From contig CACYYN010000005.1 in assembly GCA_902778665.1 (NCBI GenBank), positions 1-64,000 of the forward strand: a DNA stretch of 64,000 bases. Direction: 5' to 3'. Below are positions 32,215 through 39,959 of this stretch, piece after piece. The number at the start of each line of letters is the position of its first letter. Positions within the stretch are counted from its first letter, which is position 1. A program made the position numbers and the translations under genes. The notes beneath the pieces are model-generated. The model searched no databases, was not told the DNA's origin, and saw only the letters and a list, made by a program, of their open reading frames with translations. Source of the stretch: Oscillospiraceae bacterium (GTDB taxonomy: Bacteria > Bacillota > Clostridia > Oscillospirales > Oscillospiraceae).

Positions 32215-33570
32215 TTAATTATATGGTGTAGGCATATATGGTGTAGGTACTGGTATTATCTGCGGAATATATACTTCCGGTTCGAAGGTATAAACATAAT
32301 GGATTGTGTCAGCACCGGTAGAATTATATATATATGTATTCTTGAAAAACGAGAAATTACTGAAAGCGCCACCCATCTCATCAGAAGATAGACGTACTCC
32401 GCAAACCGGGCAAAGGTAATTATATCCACCATTATCCCTATGCACCCAATTGAGTCCTATTAAATTGTCAAATTCATATCCACATTTTGCGCAAGCGTAA
32501 TGGTTATGAGAAAGTTCTTTTGGCCTCTGCTTTGTCAGATCCAAGACATTGCCGGAAGATATCAGAAGCTGAATAGGGTTTTCTGAGTTTCCTGATGTCA
32601 AAATTTTCCCGCAAGCTGGACAGTAATAATAACTTTTTCCCGGTGGAGTATTATCTATTGCAACCCTCAGACCTGATACTTCCTGAAATTCATATCCGCA
32701 GTAATTACATGCATAATGAAGATGGTTCTGCATATCTGGTACATACAAAGGTGTGCCATGAACAATGACTTTTCCAAGTACTTCCAGTCTATCGAGTGCA
32801 TTTCCACCATTTTCATCTGTCAGTTCTGTCCCACATGCAGGGCAAAAATACTCGGCTGCAAATCCGGAGCTCTTCTCTCGTCTAAGTCCCATCAGATTGT
32901 CAAATTCATAGCCGCATTTTGCACATTGATAACGCGAATGATTATATGAAGTTGCATTTTCAGTTTTGGTAGTATTAGCAGGGACTCCTGTAACAGTAAG
33001 CGAAGCAGTTGCAGTATCTGTATAGCCATTGGCATTACTGAAACGGCAATATACCTTCCACCCGTTGAGTTCAGATGGTATATTCTCGAGGGTCATGTCT
33101 TTCGCGTAACCGTTTATGATTTTCAAGGTAGGAAACAGAACTTGTGCAGTTGAATATCCTATGTCTGTTGTGCCGTCAGGGCTGACGAAGTGCCATTCAG
33201 CAATATCCGCATTCTCATACCTTGTGACAAACTGGCACTTTCCGTTTGCTTCCACGATTTCACTTCCAGGATTTTTTGTAATCCTAGGCAGATTAGCAGA
33301 AACAGGGGTCGGTGCAAGCGGCACAAGAGTTGGAACTGGCGTTGGGGAAGAAGGAACAGGCGTAGAAAGTGGCGTCGGAGATGGTGTTAAAACAGGCGTT
33401 GGAACAGGAGTTGAGACGGGCGTGGGTTCCGGTGTACTTTGTGAGGTCGGGGCAACATTAGCCACGGTCTGAACAACAGCCTGATTTCTGGAATATCCTG
33501 CCATGTACCCGAAAACCAGTCCGACGACTAGAATAAGAATTACGGATAAAGCTATAAGAACCTTTTTCAT
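32215..33570 (-). CDS. Exported protein: Ig-like domain plus three rubredoxin-like zinc ribbons
   Basis: 451 residues. One N-terminal membrane or signal helix (about 4-24), a Thr/Pro-rich spacer of PTPVxTP repeats (about 44-92), then an Ig-like domain (94-194) closely matching the one in the lipoprotein at 19548-20642. Three tandem ribbons follow: C216/C219-C243/C246, C288/C291-C317/C320 and C360/C363-C387/C390, each reading CxxCGYEF ... CPxCG. Base composition is more AT-rich than its neighbours. Extracytoplasmic CxxC ribbons are unusual; they might bind Zn or Fe. Function unknown. Confidence 0.75.
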   Translation of the reverse strand: MKKVLIALSVILILVVGLVFGYMAGYSRNQAVVQTVANVAPTSQSTPEPTPVSTPVPTPVLTPSPTPLSTPVPSSPTPVPTLVPLAPTPVSANLPRITKNPGSEIVEANGKCQFVTRYENADIAEWHFVSPDGTTDIGYSTAQVLFPTLKIINGYAKDMTLENIPSELNGWKVYCRFSNANGYTDTATASLTVTGVPANTTKTENATSYNHSRYQCAKCGYEFDNLMGLRREKSSGFAAEYFCPACGTELTDENGGNALDRLEVLGKVIVHGTPLYVPDMQNHLHYACNYCGYEFQEVSGLRVAIDNTPPGKSYYYCPACGKILTSGNSENPIQLLISSGNVLDLTKQRPKELSHNHYACAKCGYEFDNLIGLNWVHRDNGGYNYLCPVCGVRLSSDEMGGAFSNFSFFKNTYIYNSTGADTIHYVYTFEPEVYIPQIIPVPTPYMPTPYN

Positions 33571-33715
33571 GAGAACACCACTCCAATCATTTTACTTATA
33601 TTAACATACTCGCAAAATGATTACAATAGAATAAAAATATATTTTCAAAATTATGACAGCATATCTACTCAAGCTATATTAAGATAACCAATTAAAGTAA
33701 AATGATTTTCCTCGT

Positions 33716-33751
33716 CTGCACTTCAGCATATCGAAGTGCAGATTTTTTTTT
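33716..33751 (+). terminator. Terminator-like hairpin just ahead of a small ORF
   Basis: Perfect 9-bp stem CTGCACTTC / GAAGTGCAG with an 8-base loop, followed by nine T residues. No gene ends before it on this strand, so it may be a leader attenuator for the peptide gene starting 14 bases later. Confidence 0.65.
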
Positions 33752-33764
33752 GACAAGTAGAAAA

Positions 33765-33944
33765 ATGAGCGAAAAAAATGAGAGCGTACTTATGAGCAAC
33801 GAAGAAATGGACAAAGTCAATGGTGGAGTTGCTAAACCCAATAAAGAGGGAGGAACTACCATTAGTGATGGAAAAGACCAAAGACCTAAATTTGATTTAG
33901 ATATGGATGATGTAGAAAAAATCAGAAAACAATTAGGCTTATAA
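33765..33944 (+). CDS. 59-residue peptide with double-glycine-type leader
   Basis: Starts MSEKNESVLMSNEEMDKVNGG, resembling the LSxEELxxVxGG leaders of class II bacteriocins and several RiPP precursors cleaved by C39 peptidase transporters. The following 38 residues (VAKPNKEGG ... IRKQLGL) are highly charged and lack Cys, Ser clusters or a hydrophobic core, unlike most bacteriocins. No C39-type transporter or modification enzyme lies in the window. The ribosome binding site is weak. It lies in an AT-rich accessory patch. Bacteriocin-like or signalling peptide is the leading guess. Confidence 0.5.
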   Translation: MSEKNESVLMSNEEMDKVNGGVAKPNKEGGTTISDGKDQRPKFDLDMDDVEKIRKQLGL

Positions 33945-34006
33945 TCAGAGCTAAAATAACAGATCTCCGCTTGCTGCCTGCGCCACAACCCGCCTGTGGC
34001 GCTTCT

Positions 34007-35398
34007 TCAGTCCCACCCGTGGGGGCCGTCGTCCCACTCGTAGTAGATGCCGCGCTCGTCATAACGGCGGATGATGCTTTTCGCCAGGCGGGCCTCCCGT
34101 TTGCGCACGGCGGGGTCGAAGACGTGATAGACCTCGAAGGGCGTTTCTCTGCCGCAGCGGGGGCAGTAGCGGGCGTCGGGAGGGGCCTCAAAGCCGCAGC
34201 CGGTGCAGATGTTTTCCAGTGCACAGCAGCAGATGCGGCAGTCGGTGCGGCGGTCGGAATTGTCCGTGCCGCAGCGGGGGCAGAAAAGGGTGTGGCGAAA
34301 GCGCAGCTCATCTTTCGGCGGCGGGGTCACCTTTCGGCTTCGTACCTCGGGCGGCGGCGGGAGCAGCTCGCCCTCCTCCGTCAGCAGGTTCTGCTTAAGG
34401 TAGGCGGTGGGCTTGCCGCACACCAGGCAGTAGCGGGCGAAGGGCGGGTTGGGGTGCCTACCCCTCCGGCCGGGGGCAGCCTTGTCCGTGCCCTCGCACT
34501 CGTTTGTGAGGCTGAGACCGCATCGGGTGCAGTAGTTGGCCTCCGGGTCGTGGTCCGCCATGCCGCAACCGGGGCAGACGGTCATTCTCCGTATCCCGGC
34601 CCCCGGGGGCGGGAGGGTGTTTTTGTCGGAGGCGAGAAAGCCGAAGCGCTTCTCCCCGCAGGCGTAGCAGGCCCTTGCCCCGGGGATCTTCGGCTCCAGG
34701 CACATGCGGCAGCGGGAGGCCACCGTATGCTTTATGCCGCTGAGGACGGGATCGGTGAAAGCGCTGTCTGTCCGCCTCATGTCCTCCTCCAGCAGTGTGA
34801 GCCGCACCCGGGCGGCCGAGGACGTCAGCAGAAAGGCGCGCTCCACCAGCCCCGCGTCCGACAGGCGCTCGGCAGGGATGGGGGCGAGGACGACTCCGCG
34901 CTTCCACTCCGTGCGCTTTTCCCCGGGCAGGGGCACCGCCTTTGTATAGCCGTAGGTGCGAAAAAGCTCTTTCACGGCGGGGGCGGGGCAAAGAAGGTTG
35001 CGCGCAAAGCAGTCGGCCTCCCGCTCCATCACCCCATAGAGGGTGCTGCCGGCGCTGATGGGCCCCGTTGTGCCGGCCTCCTCATGGTGGCCGAGGAAGA
35101 TATGCCCCAGCTCATGGGCGACGGTGAAGCGAAAGCGGAGATGGTCCGTACGCTCCTCGTTATATAAAATCAGGTATCGGTCCCCGCGGCGGACGGAGGA
35201 GGCGTCCCTTCCGAAAAGGCTGAAGCATTCCTCCACGGTGCGGCCGGTCATCTGGCAGAACTGCCTGTAGGAGAGGCAGCGGATGCCGTAATGCCTGAGA
35301 ATCTGCCGCGGGCTCACCGGGTAAGTGCCGATGCCCGCCTCTCCCAGCACCCGGGCGGCGGAGCGGATCGGGCGAAAAAAATCAGCGGATCTCGTCAT
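34007..35398 (-). CDS. IrrE/ImmA-type metallopeptidase fused to multiple zinc ribbons
   Basis: 463 residues. The N-terminal peptidase domain has H95-E-L-G-H99 in FTVAHELGHIFLGHH and the third-ligand region MEREADCFARNLL. The C-terminal 230 residues hold at least five CxxC pairs arranged as zinc ribbons (CRMCLEP ... CYACGEK, CPGCGMAD ... CTRCGLS, CLVCGKP, CPRCGTDN, CTGCGFE ... CPRCGRE). ImmA-type proteases cleave the XRE repressor encoded beside them to induce the element. The gene shares one base with that repressor gene. The ribbon-rich tail is unusual and could bind nucleic acid or the repressor. Confidence 0.85.
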   Translation of the reverse strand: MTRSADFFRPIRSAARVLGEAGIGTYPVSPRQILRHYGIRCLSYRQFCQMTGRTVEECFSLFGRDASSVRRGDRYLILYNEERTDHLRFRFTVAHELGHIFLGHHEEAGTTGPISAGSTLYGVMEREADCFARNLLCPAPAVKELFRTYGYTKAVPLPGEKRTEWKRGVVLAPIPAERLSDAGLVERAFLLTSSAARVRLTLLEEDMRRTDSAFTDPVLSGIKHTVASRCRMCLEPKIPGARACYACGEKRFGFLASDKNTLPPPGAGIRRMTVCPGCGMADHDPEANYCTRCGLSLTNECEGTDKAAPGRRGRHPNPPFARYCLVCGKPTAYLKQNLLTEEGELLPPPPEVRSRKVTPPPKDELRFRHTLFCPRCGTDNSDRRTDCRICCCALENICTGCGFEAPPDARYCPRCGRETPFEVYHVFDPAVRKREARLAKSIIRRYDERGIYYEWDDGPHGWD

Positions 35399-35778
35399 CA
35401 GAAAAGATCCGCTTCATCGATGCCGTCGCTCTCCGCGTCGGCGAAGGCGGTGTCAAAGGCGGTCCGGAGCATGGCCATCATGCGGCTCTGGTCCTCCGGC
35501 GAAAGGCTGTTCTTGGCGCGGGCGATAATCCGCAGGTCCCGGTCGTCCGTTATCACATCATTGAGCGTCAGCAGATAGTTGTAATCCAGCCCCAGCGTCT
35601 GCGAGAGCAGCTGCAGGGTGCGGGTGTCGGGCACAATGGTGGGGTCCTTCTCCAGCTTCGAAATGGTGGCGTTGTTGATCCCTGTTTTTTCCGCGAGCTG
35701 ACGCTGAGAAAGGCCCAGCAGCTTCCGTTTGGCAGCCACCACAGCGCCCAGGCGGGAGGGGGGAACATCTCTTGCCAT
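35398..35778 (-). CDS. XRE-family repressor
   Basis: 126 residues with an N-terminal helix-turn-helix (LGAVVAAKRKLLGLSQRQLAEKTGINNATISKLEKD, about 10-45) and a C-terminal helical dimerisation part. It lies in the position of a CI-like repressor, divergent from the early genes, with overlapping operators between. The partner IrrE-type protease would relieve repression. Its own promoter is TTGACA-17-TATACT on the minus strand. Confidence 0.88.
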   Translation of the reverse strand: MARDVPPSRLGAVVAAKRKLLGLSQRQLAEKTGINNATISKLEKDPTIVPDTRTLQLLSQTLGLDYNYLLTLNDVITDDRDLRIIARAKNSLSPEDQSRMMAMLRTAFDTAFADAESDGIDEADLF

Positions 35779-35864
35779 TCAACTCACTCCTTTACAAAGA
35801 TAATAGCTTTTTTCCTCTGAAAGCCTGTCGGGAAAATGCCGGTACATGGCTTTCAGCCGGGAAC

Positions 35865-35893
35865 AGTATACCATACCTGTTGCGCGTTGTCAA
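35865..35893 (-). promoter_or_regulatory. Repressor promoter (leftward)
   Basis: Reading leftward: TTGACA at 35893-35888, a 17-base spacer, TATACT at 35870-35865. Confidence 0.8.
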
Positions 35894-35927
35894 CAGGTAT
35901 TATTTTTAGCGTTGACAACGATCAACG
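35875..35927. promoter_or_regulatory. Lysogeny-switch operators
   Basis: Two inverted repeats lie between the divergent promoters: ACCTGTTG (35875-35882) with CAACAGGT (35891-35898), and CGTTGA (35910-35915) with TCAACG (35922-35927). Each overlaps one promoter, so a single repressor could control both directions. Confidence 0.65.
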
Positions 35928-35940
35928 TACCTGCTATAAT
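35912..35940 (+). promoter_or_regulatory. Early rightward phage promoter
   Basis: Perfect consensus: TTGACA at 35912-35917, a 17-base spacer, TATAAT at 35935-35940. Confidence 0.85.
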
Positions 35941-35997
35941 CCAGTATGTTGATTGAAGGCAACAACCAACAAAACCGACTCAGAAGGAGGAAAACAG

Positions 35998-36675
35998 ATG
36001 GCGAGAGAATATGTCCCCGTGCCGATTGAGTACCTTTCAGAGATGGAGCCCCTGAGCGATGAGAACTTCGGCCGCCTGATCCGCGCGCTTCTGCGCTCCG
36101 GGCAGGACGGCACCCCCATCGACCTCACCGGCGACTGCCGGTTCTACGCCGTGCGGGTGATGAACAAGGACGACCACTATGCCGCCCGGGCGAAGGAGGA
36201 AGAGGCAAAAGCCCAAAAGCGCAGCCGCCATGCCAGTGTTGCCGCAAACGGGAGATATCACAGGGAAGAGGGTTCTCAGGCATGCCCGAGCAGCGAGGAT
36301 CCTGCCCGGGCAGGTAATACCAAACCAGACCAAACCAATCCAGACCAAACCATTCCATTCCAAACCAATATTATCAGCGCAGAGTCGGAAGGGACTTCCG
36401 CTGCTGCGCCGGCTATTCCCCTGAATGATGGCAGTGAATTTTTTGCGGAAGAGAAGGACATGGCGGAGTGGAAGCTGGCCTATCCCGCGGTGGATGTGGA
36501 GCAGGAACTGAGAGAGATGCGTTCCTGGTGCCTGGCAAACCCCAAGCTGCGCAAAACCAGAAACGGCGTGCGGAGGTTTATCGTTTCCTGGCTTTCTCGC
36601 CAGCAGGACAAGGGCCACCCGGGCATGGCCGTGAAACCGAAAAAAGAGCGCGTTTTCGTGCCCACCGAGTTTTGA
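35998..36675 (+). CDS. Phage early protein, replisome-organiser-like
   Basis: 225 residues, first gene after the early promoter, with AGAAGGAGG before ATG 35998. The N-terminal part (EYLSEMEPLSDENFGRLIRALLRS ... FYAVRVMNKDDHYA) matches the layout of phage DUF6291-type proteins. A low-complexity linker made of TKPDQTNPDQT-type repeats follows. The C-terminal LRKTRNGVRRFIVSWLSRQQDK is typical of DnaD-like phage replication proteins. Probable role in replication initiation, by position and motif only. Confidence 0.6.
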   Translation: MAREYVPVPIEYLSEMEPLSDENFGRLIRALLRSGQDGTPIDLTGDCRFYAVRVMNKDDHYAARAKEEEAKAQKRSRHASVAANGRYHREEGSQACPSSEDPARAGNTKPDQTNPDQTIPFQTNIISAESEGTSAAAPAIPLNDGSEFFAEEKDMAEWKLAYPAVDVEQELREMRSWCLANPKLRKTRNGVRRFIVSWLSRQQDKGHPGMAVKPKKERVFVPTEF

Positions 36676-36687
36676 GGAGGGAAGAGC

Positions 36688-37107
36688 ATGCGGCAGAAGG
36701 ATTATAACAAACACAGAACCGGCAGCAGAGACATGTATAACGCCGAGGGCTATAAGGACATGACCGCCTATCTCGCCCTGCGCAACGTCGAGCGGGAGGA
36801 GCGGGCAAAGCGATACGGCAGAAAGCGCCGCCGCTCCGGCACCCGCCACCCGGTGGACAGGCTGAAGGCCGCTCTCAATGAAAACGAGCGGTTTGTCTGG
36901 GAGGAGATGGCCAACGCAATTATCATCCAGGCCGCTGAGGACTGGCGGGAGGCAAAACGAAAACTGCAGAAGCATCCCTCCTGTGAGGAGGCAAAGGCCA
37001 CCGTGAAAGAAACCGAAAGCTTTTTCCTCTCACGCGATTATGCTGCCCTCACCACCTATGACGGGCGAAAGCTGCTGAAAAGATTGAAGGAGGAATTCGG
37101 AGAATGA
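36688..37107 (+). CDS. Phage hypothetical protein, 139 aa
   Basis: Basic, helical protein (YGRKRRRSGTRHPVDRLKAALNENERFVWEEMANAIIIQAAEDW). It has no known catalytic motif. It lies 12 bases after the previous gene and overlaps the next by 4 bases, so it belongs to the early operon. Perhaps a DNA-binding or replication accessory protein; not recognised. Confidence 0.6.
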   Translation: MRQKDYNKHRTGSRDMYNAEGYKDMTAYLALRNVEREERAKRYGRKRRRSGTRHPVDRLKAALNENERFVWEEMANAIIIQAAEDWREAKRKLQKHPSCEEAKATVKETESFFLSRDYAALTTYDGRKLLKRLKEEFGE

Positions 37108-37529
37108 GTCAGATGACGCCGGAGCAGTATCTCTCCCAGGCCTTAAAGCTGGACAGAGAGATCAACCGCAAAATCGACCGCCTTGGAGATCTATACGCCG
37201 CCTGCACCAAATCCACCTCACTCCTCACTCTCACGCCCGGCGGCGGACATGATAACCGCGCCTTCGAGACCAGAATGGAAAAGTACACCCTCCTCCGGGA
37301 CGAGATCAATGCCGACATTGACCGCTTGGTGGATCTGAAGACCGAGATCATGCACGTGATCGATGCCCTGCCGGATGAGGACTGCCGCTATGTGCTGGAG
37401 GAGTTCTATCTGCAGGGAAAGACATTGTGCACCATCGGGGATGAGATGGGGTATACAAAGCATTATGTATATGAACTGAAGAAAAAAGCGTTGGAGATAA
37501 TTTGCGTCCCTGCAAAAAGATCCACATAA
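37104..37529 (+). CDS. ArpU/sigma-70 region 4-like phage late regulator
   Basis: 141 residues. An N-terminal helical region precedes a C-terminal helix-turn-helix that resembles sigma region 4 (DCRYVLEEFYLQGKTLCTIGDEMGYTKHYVYELKKKALEI). Such DUF1492/ArpU/RinA-type proteins activate late structural genes in phages of Gram-positive bacteria. It is the last gene of the early operon, as expected. Confidence 0.75.
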   Translation: MSQMTPEQYLSQALKLDREINRKIDRLGDLYAACTKSTSLLTLTPGGGHDNRAFETRMEKYTLLRDEINADIDRLVDLKTEIMHVIDALPDEDCRYVLEEFYLQGKTLCTIGDEMGYTKHYVYELKKKALEIICVPAKRST

Positions 37530-37586
37530 AACCACACATTTCCACACACTGAAGTGTGGTAATATTACACTGGCAAAAATGAAATA

Positions 37587-37618
37587 AGAGATCCGCCCCG
37601 AAAAAAGGGCGGATCTCT
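37587..37618 (+). terminator. Strong hairpin after early operon
   Basis: Perfect 12-bp stem AGAGATCCGCCC / GGGCGGATCTCT with an 8-base loop. There is no T run after it, so it may be a processing or pausing hairpin rather than a terminator. Confidence 0.5.
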
Positions 37619-37676
37619 CATTCAGACAGGGTCAGTTCTCTGTCTGATTTTTTATCTTCAGCGAAGGGGGTTTTGC

Positions 37677-37868
37677 ATGACAGATCTGAAAGACTATCGC
37701 CTGGAGCCGCCGGAATACCCGGAGCCGCCCGCCTGCCCACTCTGCGGCAGTGAAACCTATCACGATATCTATATCGGGACGGAGGGCGTCGTCGGCTGTG
37801 ATGACTGCGTTGCGTGGCTGCCTGCCGAGGAGTGGTGGAAGGAGCTGGAAGAGGAGAAGCGGTGGTAG
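37677..37868 (+). CDS. Small phage zinc-ribbon protein
   Basis: 63 residues, acidic, with CPLC and CDDC pairs (ACPLCGSETY ... VGCDDCVAWLP), a single zinc ribbon. GAAGGGGG precedes ATG 37677. Small Lar-like zinc proteins of this sort are common in prophages. Function unknown. Confidence 0.6.
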   Translation: MTDLKDYRLEPPEYPEPPACPLCGSETYHDIYIGTEGVVGCDDCVAWLPAEEWWKELEEEKRW

Positions 37869-37882
37869 TTGGCCCTAAAGGA

Positions 37883-37928
37883 CTGCGACTCGCTAAGAGC
37901 CGGGCAGAGCCCGGTTGCTCGCTTGCAT
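37883..37928 (+). repeat. Palindromic repeat family 2, copy 1
   Basis: 46-base element whose core GCCGGGC-AGA-GCCCGG forms a hairpin, ending TTGCTCGCTTGCAT. An inverted copy with 41 of 46 matching bases is at 39864-39909. Three of the five changes fall in the 3-base loop, so the stem is conserved. Confidence 0.8.
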
Positions 37929-38007
37929 ACCCATAAAGGGCACAGGTGGCTCTGCGGGCGCTCATCGCTTCGCGTCGTAGTTGTGTAGTTGGGAGAGAAT
38001 AATCTGA

Positions 38008-39954
38008 ATGCAACCACATTATGTTAAGTTAAAGGGTGCTCCTTCTCCGAAGAGAGAATATGTCCTGGAGTACAGCAATCTCTGCGGCGGTCTCAATCTC
38101 TGGGATCCGGATTACCGGCTGAAGAATAATGAGAGCCCGGAGATGAAAAATCTCCTCTGGCGAAACGGCATGCTCTGCTCCCGCAAGGGGCAGAGATTTC
38201 TGTGTGAATATCAGCTTGGGCAAGGCTTTGCAGCTTATCCACGGTTATGGCATGGGTGCATTTTCGCCCACATCGGGGCGAATATTTTTTGCTTCCGGGT
38301 GGAGGAGGCTCGCTCTGAGTCTTCAGCATCTGGCGCGGAGACAACAGATGCCACGATATCAGATGTCTATCCGCGCTTAAATGAGAGTGGCACTGAGACT
38401 GCTGCAGAGAGTGGGTTCGTTGCGTCTCCCATCCTCCTTGCCACCGGCATTCCGAAGATTCGTGGCACGTTTTTTACCTTCAGCGACAAGCTCTATTACA
38501 AGACCAAAGGAGCCTATAAGGAGATCACGGCAACACAGGTGGACGGGGAATGGAGTTTTGCATGCAATGAGGTTTTCCCCTATGAGCCGGTGATCGTCAT
38601 CAACGCCAATCCGGCAACGGGAGCCGGAGATCTTTACCAGCCGGAAAACCGCATGAGCAGCAGAAAGACAGCCTGGTACAACGCCGTGGACGGAGCAAAA
38701 ACCTATTATTTGCCTGTCAAGGCGGAGAGGGTCACCTATGTAGAGGTTGGGGGTTATCACGTCACATCCGGCTGGAGCTATGATCCGCAATACGGGAGAG
38801 TGCTGTTTGATGTGGCGCCTCCGGTCACGGATCCGCCCACAAATAACACGGTTCGCATTACCTATGAATTGGATAATACGGAAGCTCAGAAATCAATTGA
38901 TGATTGCCGTTATGTCGCTGTCTACGGCGGCACAGGAGAATTGTGTGTTGTGATGGCAGGATCTGAAGATCAGCCCAATGCCTACTTCTGGAGCGGGAAC
39001 TCCAGCCTCAAGATGGATGCAAGCTACTTCCCGATGGAACAAGTTCAACTCGCCGGTTCGAGTGAAGAGCGCATCACTGCCTTCGGCAAACAGCAGGACA
39101 ACCTGATCATCTTCAAGGAGGGCTCCGTGGGCAAAACCACCCTGGGCACGCAGACGATTAACGGCCGCATCTTTATTGATCTGCCCTATGTGCCCGTCAA
39201 CGCCTCCATCGGCTGCGACCTGCCCTGGAGCATTCAGATTGTGGAGAACAACCTGGTCTTTGCCAACCGGAAGGGGATTTATATGCTGCTGGACACCACC
39301 CCGGCCAACGAGAACAACATCGTCTCACTCAGCAGGAAGATCAACGGGAGTGCGGAGAGACCGGGGTATTTGTTTGATGTAGGTGCTCGCTCGCAGTCTG
39401 TTGCAAGCAAGCTGGGAACGTCGCGCGTCAGGTCACGCGTCGCATTGCTCAATGAGGACCTGGTGTGCTCCTGCGATGACGGAACCCATTATTATCTGAC
39501 GGCGGGAGGTCACACCTGGGCGTGGAACTATGAGCTCTCCGGCTGGAAGGATCCTTCCTGGTTTCTTCTCACCAACACCAATGCAGTGGCTTTGATTTGT
39601 GAGGCAGGGGACATTTTCCATATCAATGGGGCCGGTAGCTTAACTGGTTTACATAATGATTGTAATGACTATGGAGAACCGATTGAAAGACTCTTCCGAT
39701 TTCCCACCATGAATTTCGGCAGCTACGACTGCCGAAAGAATGTGAACTCTGTGCTTGTCACGCTGGGGGCTTATGAATTGGAAGATACTGAGCTCTGGTA
39801 TCTGTGGAGGCCGAAGCTCGCTCGCAGAGCACAGCAGGCGGCTCGTGCGCGCCTGCAGGCGCCATGCAAGCGAGCAACCGGGCGGAGCCCGGCACTTGGC
39901 GAGTCGCAGGGGACAACGCTTCTGCCACGATTTCAGATGTCTATCCGAGCTTAA
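38008..39954 (+). CDS. Phage structural protein (stabilisation/tail-type) carrying repeat insertions, C-terminus altered
   Basis: 648 residues, beta-rich, without signal peptide. It opens with YSNLCGGLNLWDPDYRLKNNESPEMKNLLWRNGMLCSRKGQ, the layout of podovirus head-completion or stabilisation proteins that open with a list of specification residues. Repeat-derived peptides interrupt it: EARSESSASGAETTDATISDVYPRLNE (about 99-126) and ARSQSVASK (about 460). A composite element near 39805-39959 shifts the frame, replacing the natural C-terminus with LARRAQQAARARLQ... The displaced C-terminal codons run on to 40175. GGGAGAG precedes ATG 38008. Probably defective or altered. Confidence 0.6.
   Translation: MQPHYVKLKGAPSPKREYVLEYSNLCGGLNLWDPDYRLKNNESPEMKNLLWRNGMLCSRKGQRFLCEYQLGQGFAAYPRLWHGCIFAHIGANIFCFRVEEARSESSASGAETTDATISDVYPRLNESGTETAAESGFVASPILLATGIPKIRGTFFTFSDKLYYKTKGAYKEITATQVDGEWSFACNEVFPYEPVIVINANPATGAGDLYQPENRMSSRKTAWYNAVDGAKTYYLPVKAERVTYVEVGGYHVTSGWSYDPQYGRVLFDVAPPVTDPPTNNTVRITYELDNTEAQKSIDDCRYVAVYGGTGELCVVMAGSEDQPNAYFWSGNSSLKMDASYFPMEQVQLAGSSEERITAFGKQQDNLIIFKEGSVGKTTLGTQTINGRIFIDLPYVPVNASIGCDLPWSIQIVENNLVFANRKGIYMLLDTTPANENNIVSLSRKINGSAERPGYLFDVGARSQSVASKLGTSRVRSRVALLNEDLVCSCDDGTHYYLTAGGHTWAWNYELSGWKDPSWFLLTNTNAVALICEAGDIFHINGAGSLTGLHNDCNDYGEPIERLFRFPTMNFGSYDCRKNVNSVLVTLGAYELEDTELWYLWRPKLARRAQQAARARLQAPCKRATGRSPALGESQGTTLLPRFQMSIRA
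38333..38376 (+). repeat. Palindromic repeat family 1, copy a (inside a gene)
   Basis: Stem GCGCGG (38333-38338) with CCGCGC (38371-38376), inner stem AGACA (38339-38343) with TGTCT (38364-38368), then TTAAATGAG. Other copies have GCTCGG / CCGAGC at the same place: both arms changed together. It is translated in frame as part of the structural protein. Confidence 0.75.
39385..39412 (+). repeat. Palindromic insert within the structural gene
   Basis: GCTCGCTCGCA (39385-39395) can pair with TGCAAGCAAGC (39402-39412) with two G-T wobbles and a 6-base loop. It encodes ARSQSVASK and resembles the left part of the element near 39825. Confidence 0.55.
39864..39909 (-). repeat. Palindromic repeat family 2, copy 2 (inverted)
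   Basis: Reverse-complement counterpart of 37883-37928 with 41 of 46 matching bases. It is nested inside a family 1-type composite element and lies within the reading frame at the 3' end of the structural gene. Confidence 0.8.
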
Positions 39955-39959
39955 ATGAG
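39912..39959 (+). repeat. Palindromic repeat family 1, copy b (right half)
   Basis: Shares GACAAC..GCCACGAT.TCAGATGTCTATCC.. with copy a (38340-38385) over 46-48 bases, ending CCGAGCTTAAATGAG. The left outer arm is missing, apparently replaced by the nested family 2 copy. Confidence 0.75.

Noticed and set aside
38333-39959. Imperfect repeats in a phage tail-type gene considered as a diversity-generating retroelement
   Set aside because: No reverse transcriptase gene, no adenine-specific variation, and the copies are hairpins that also occur between genes.
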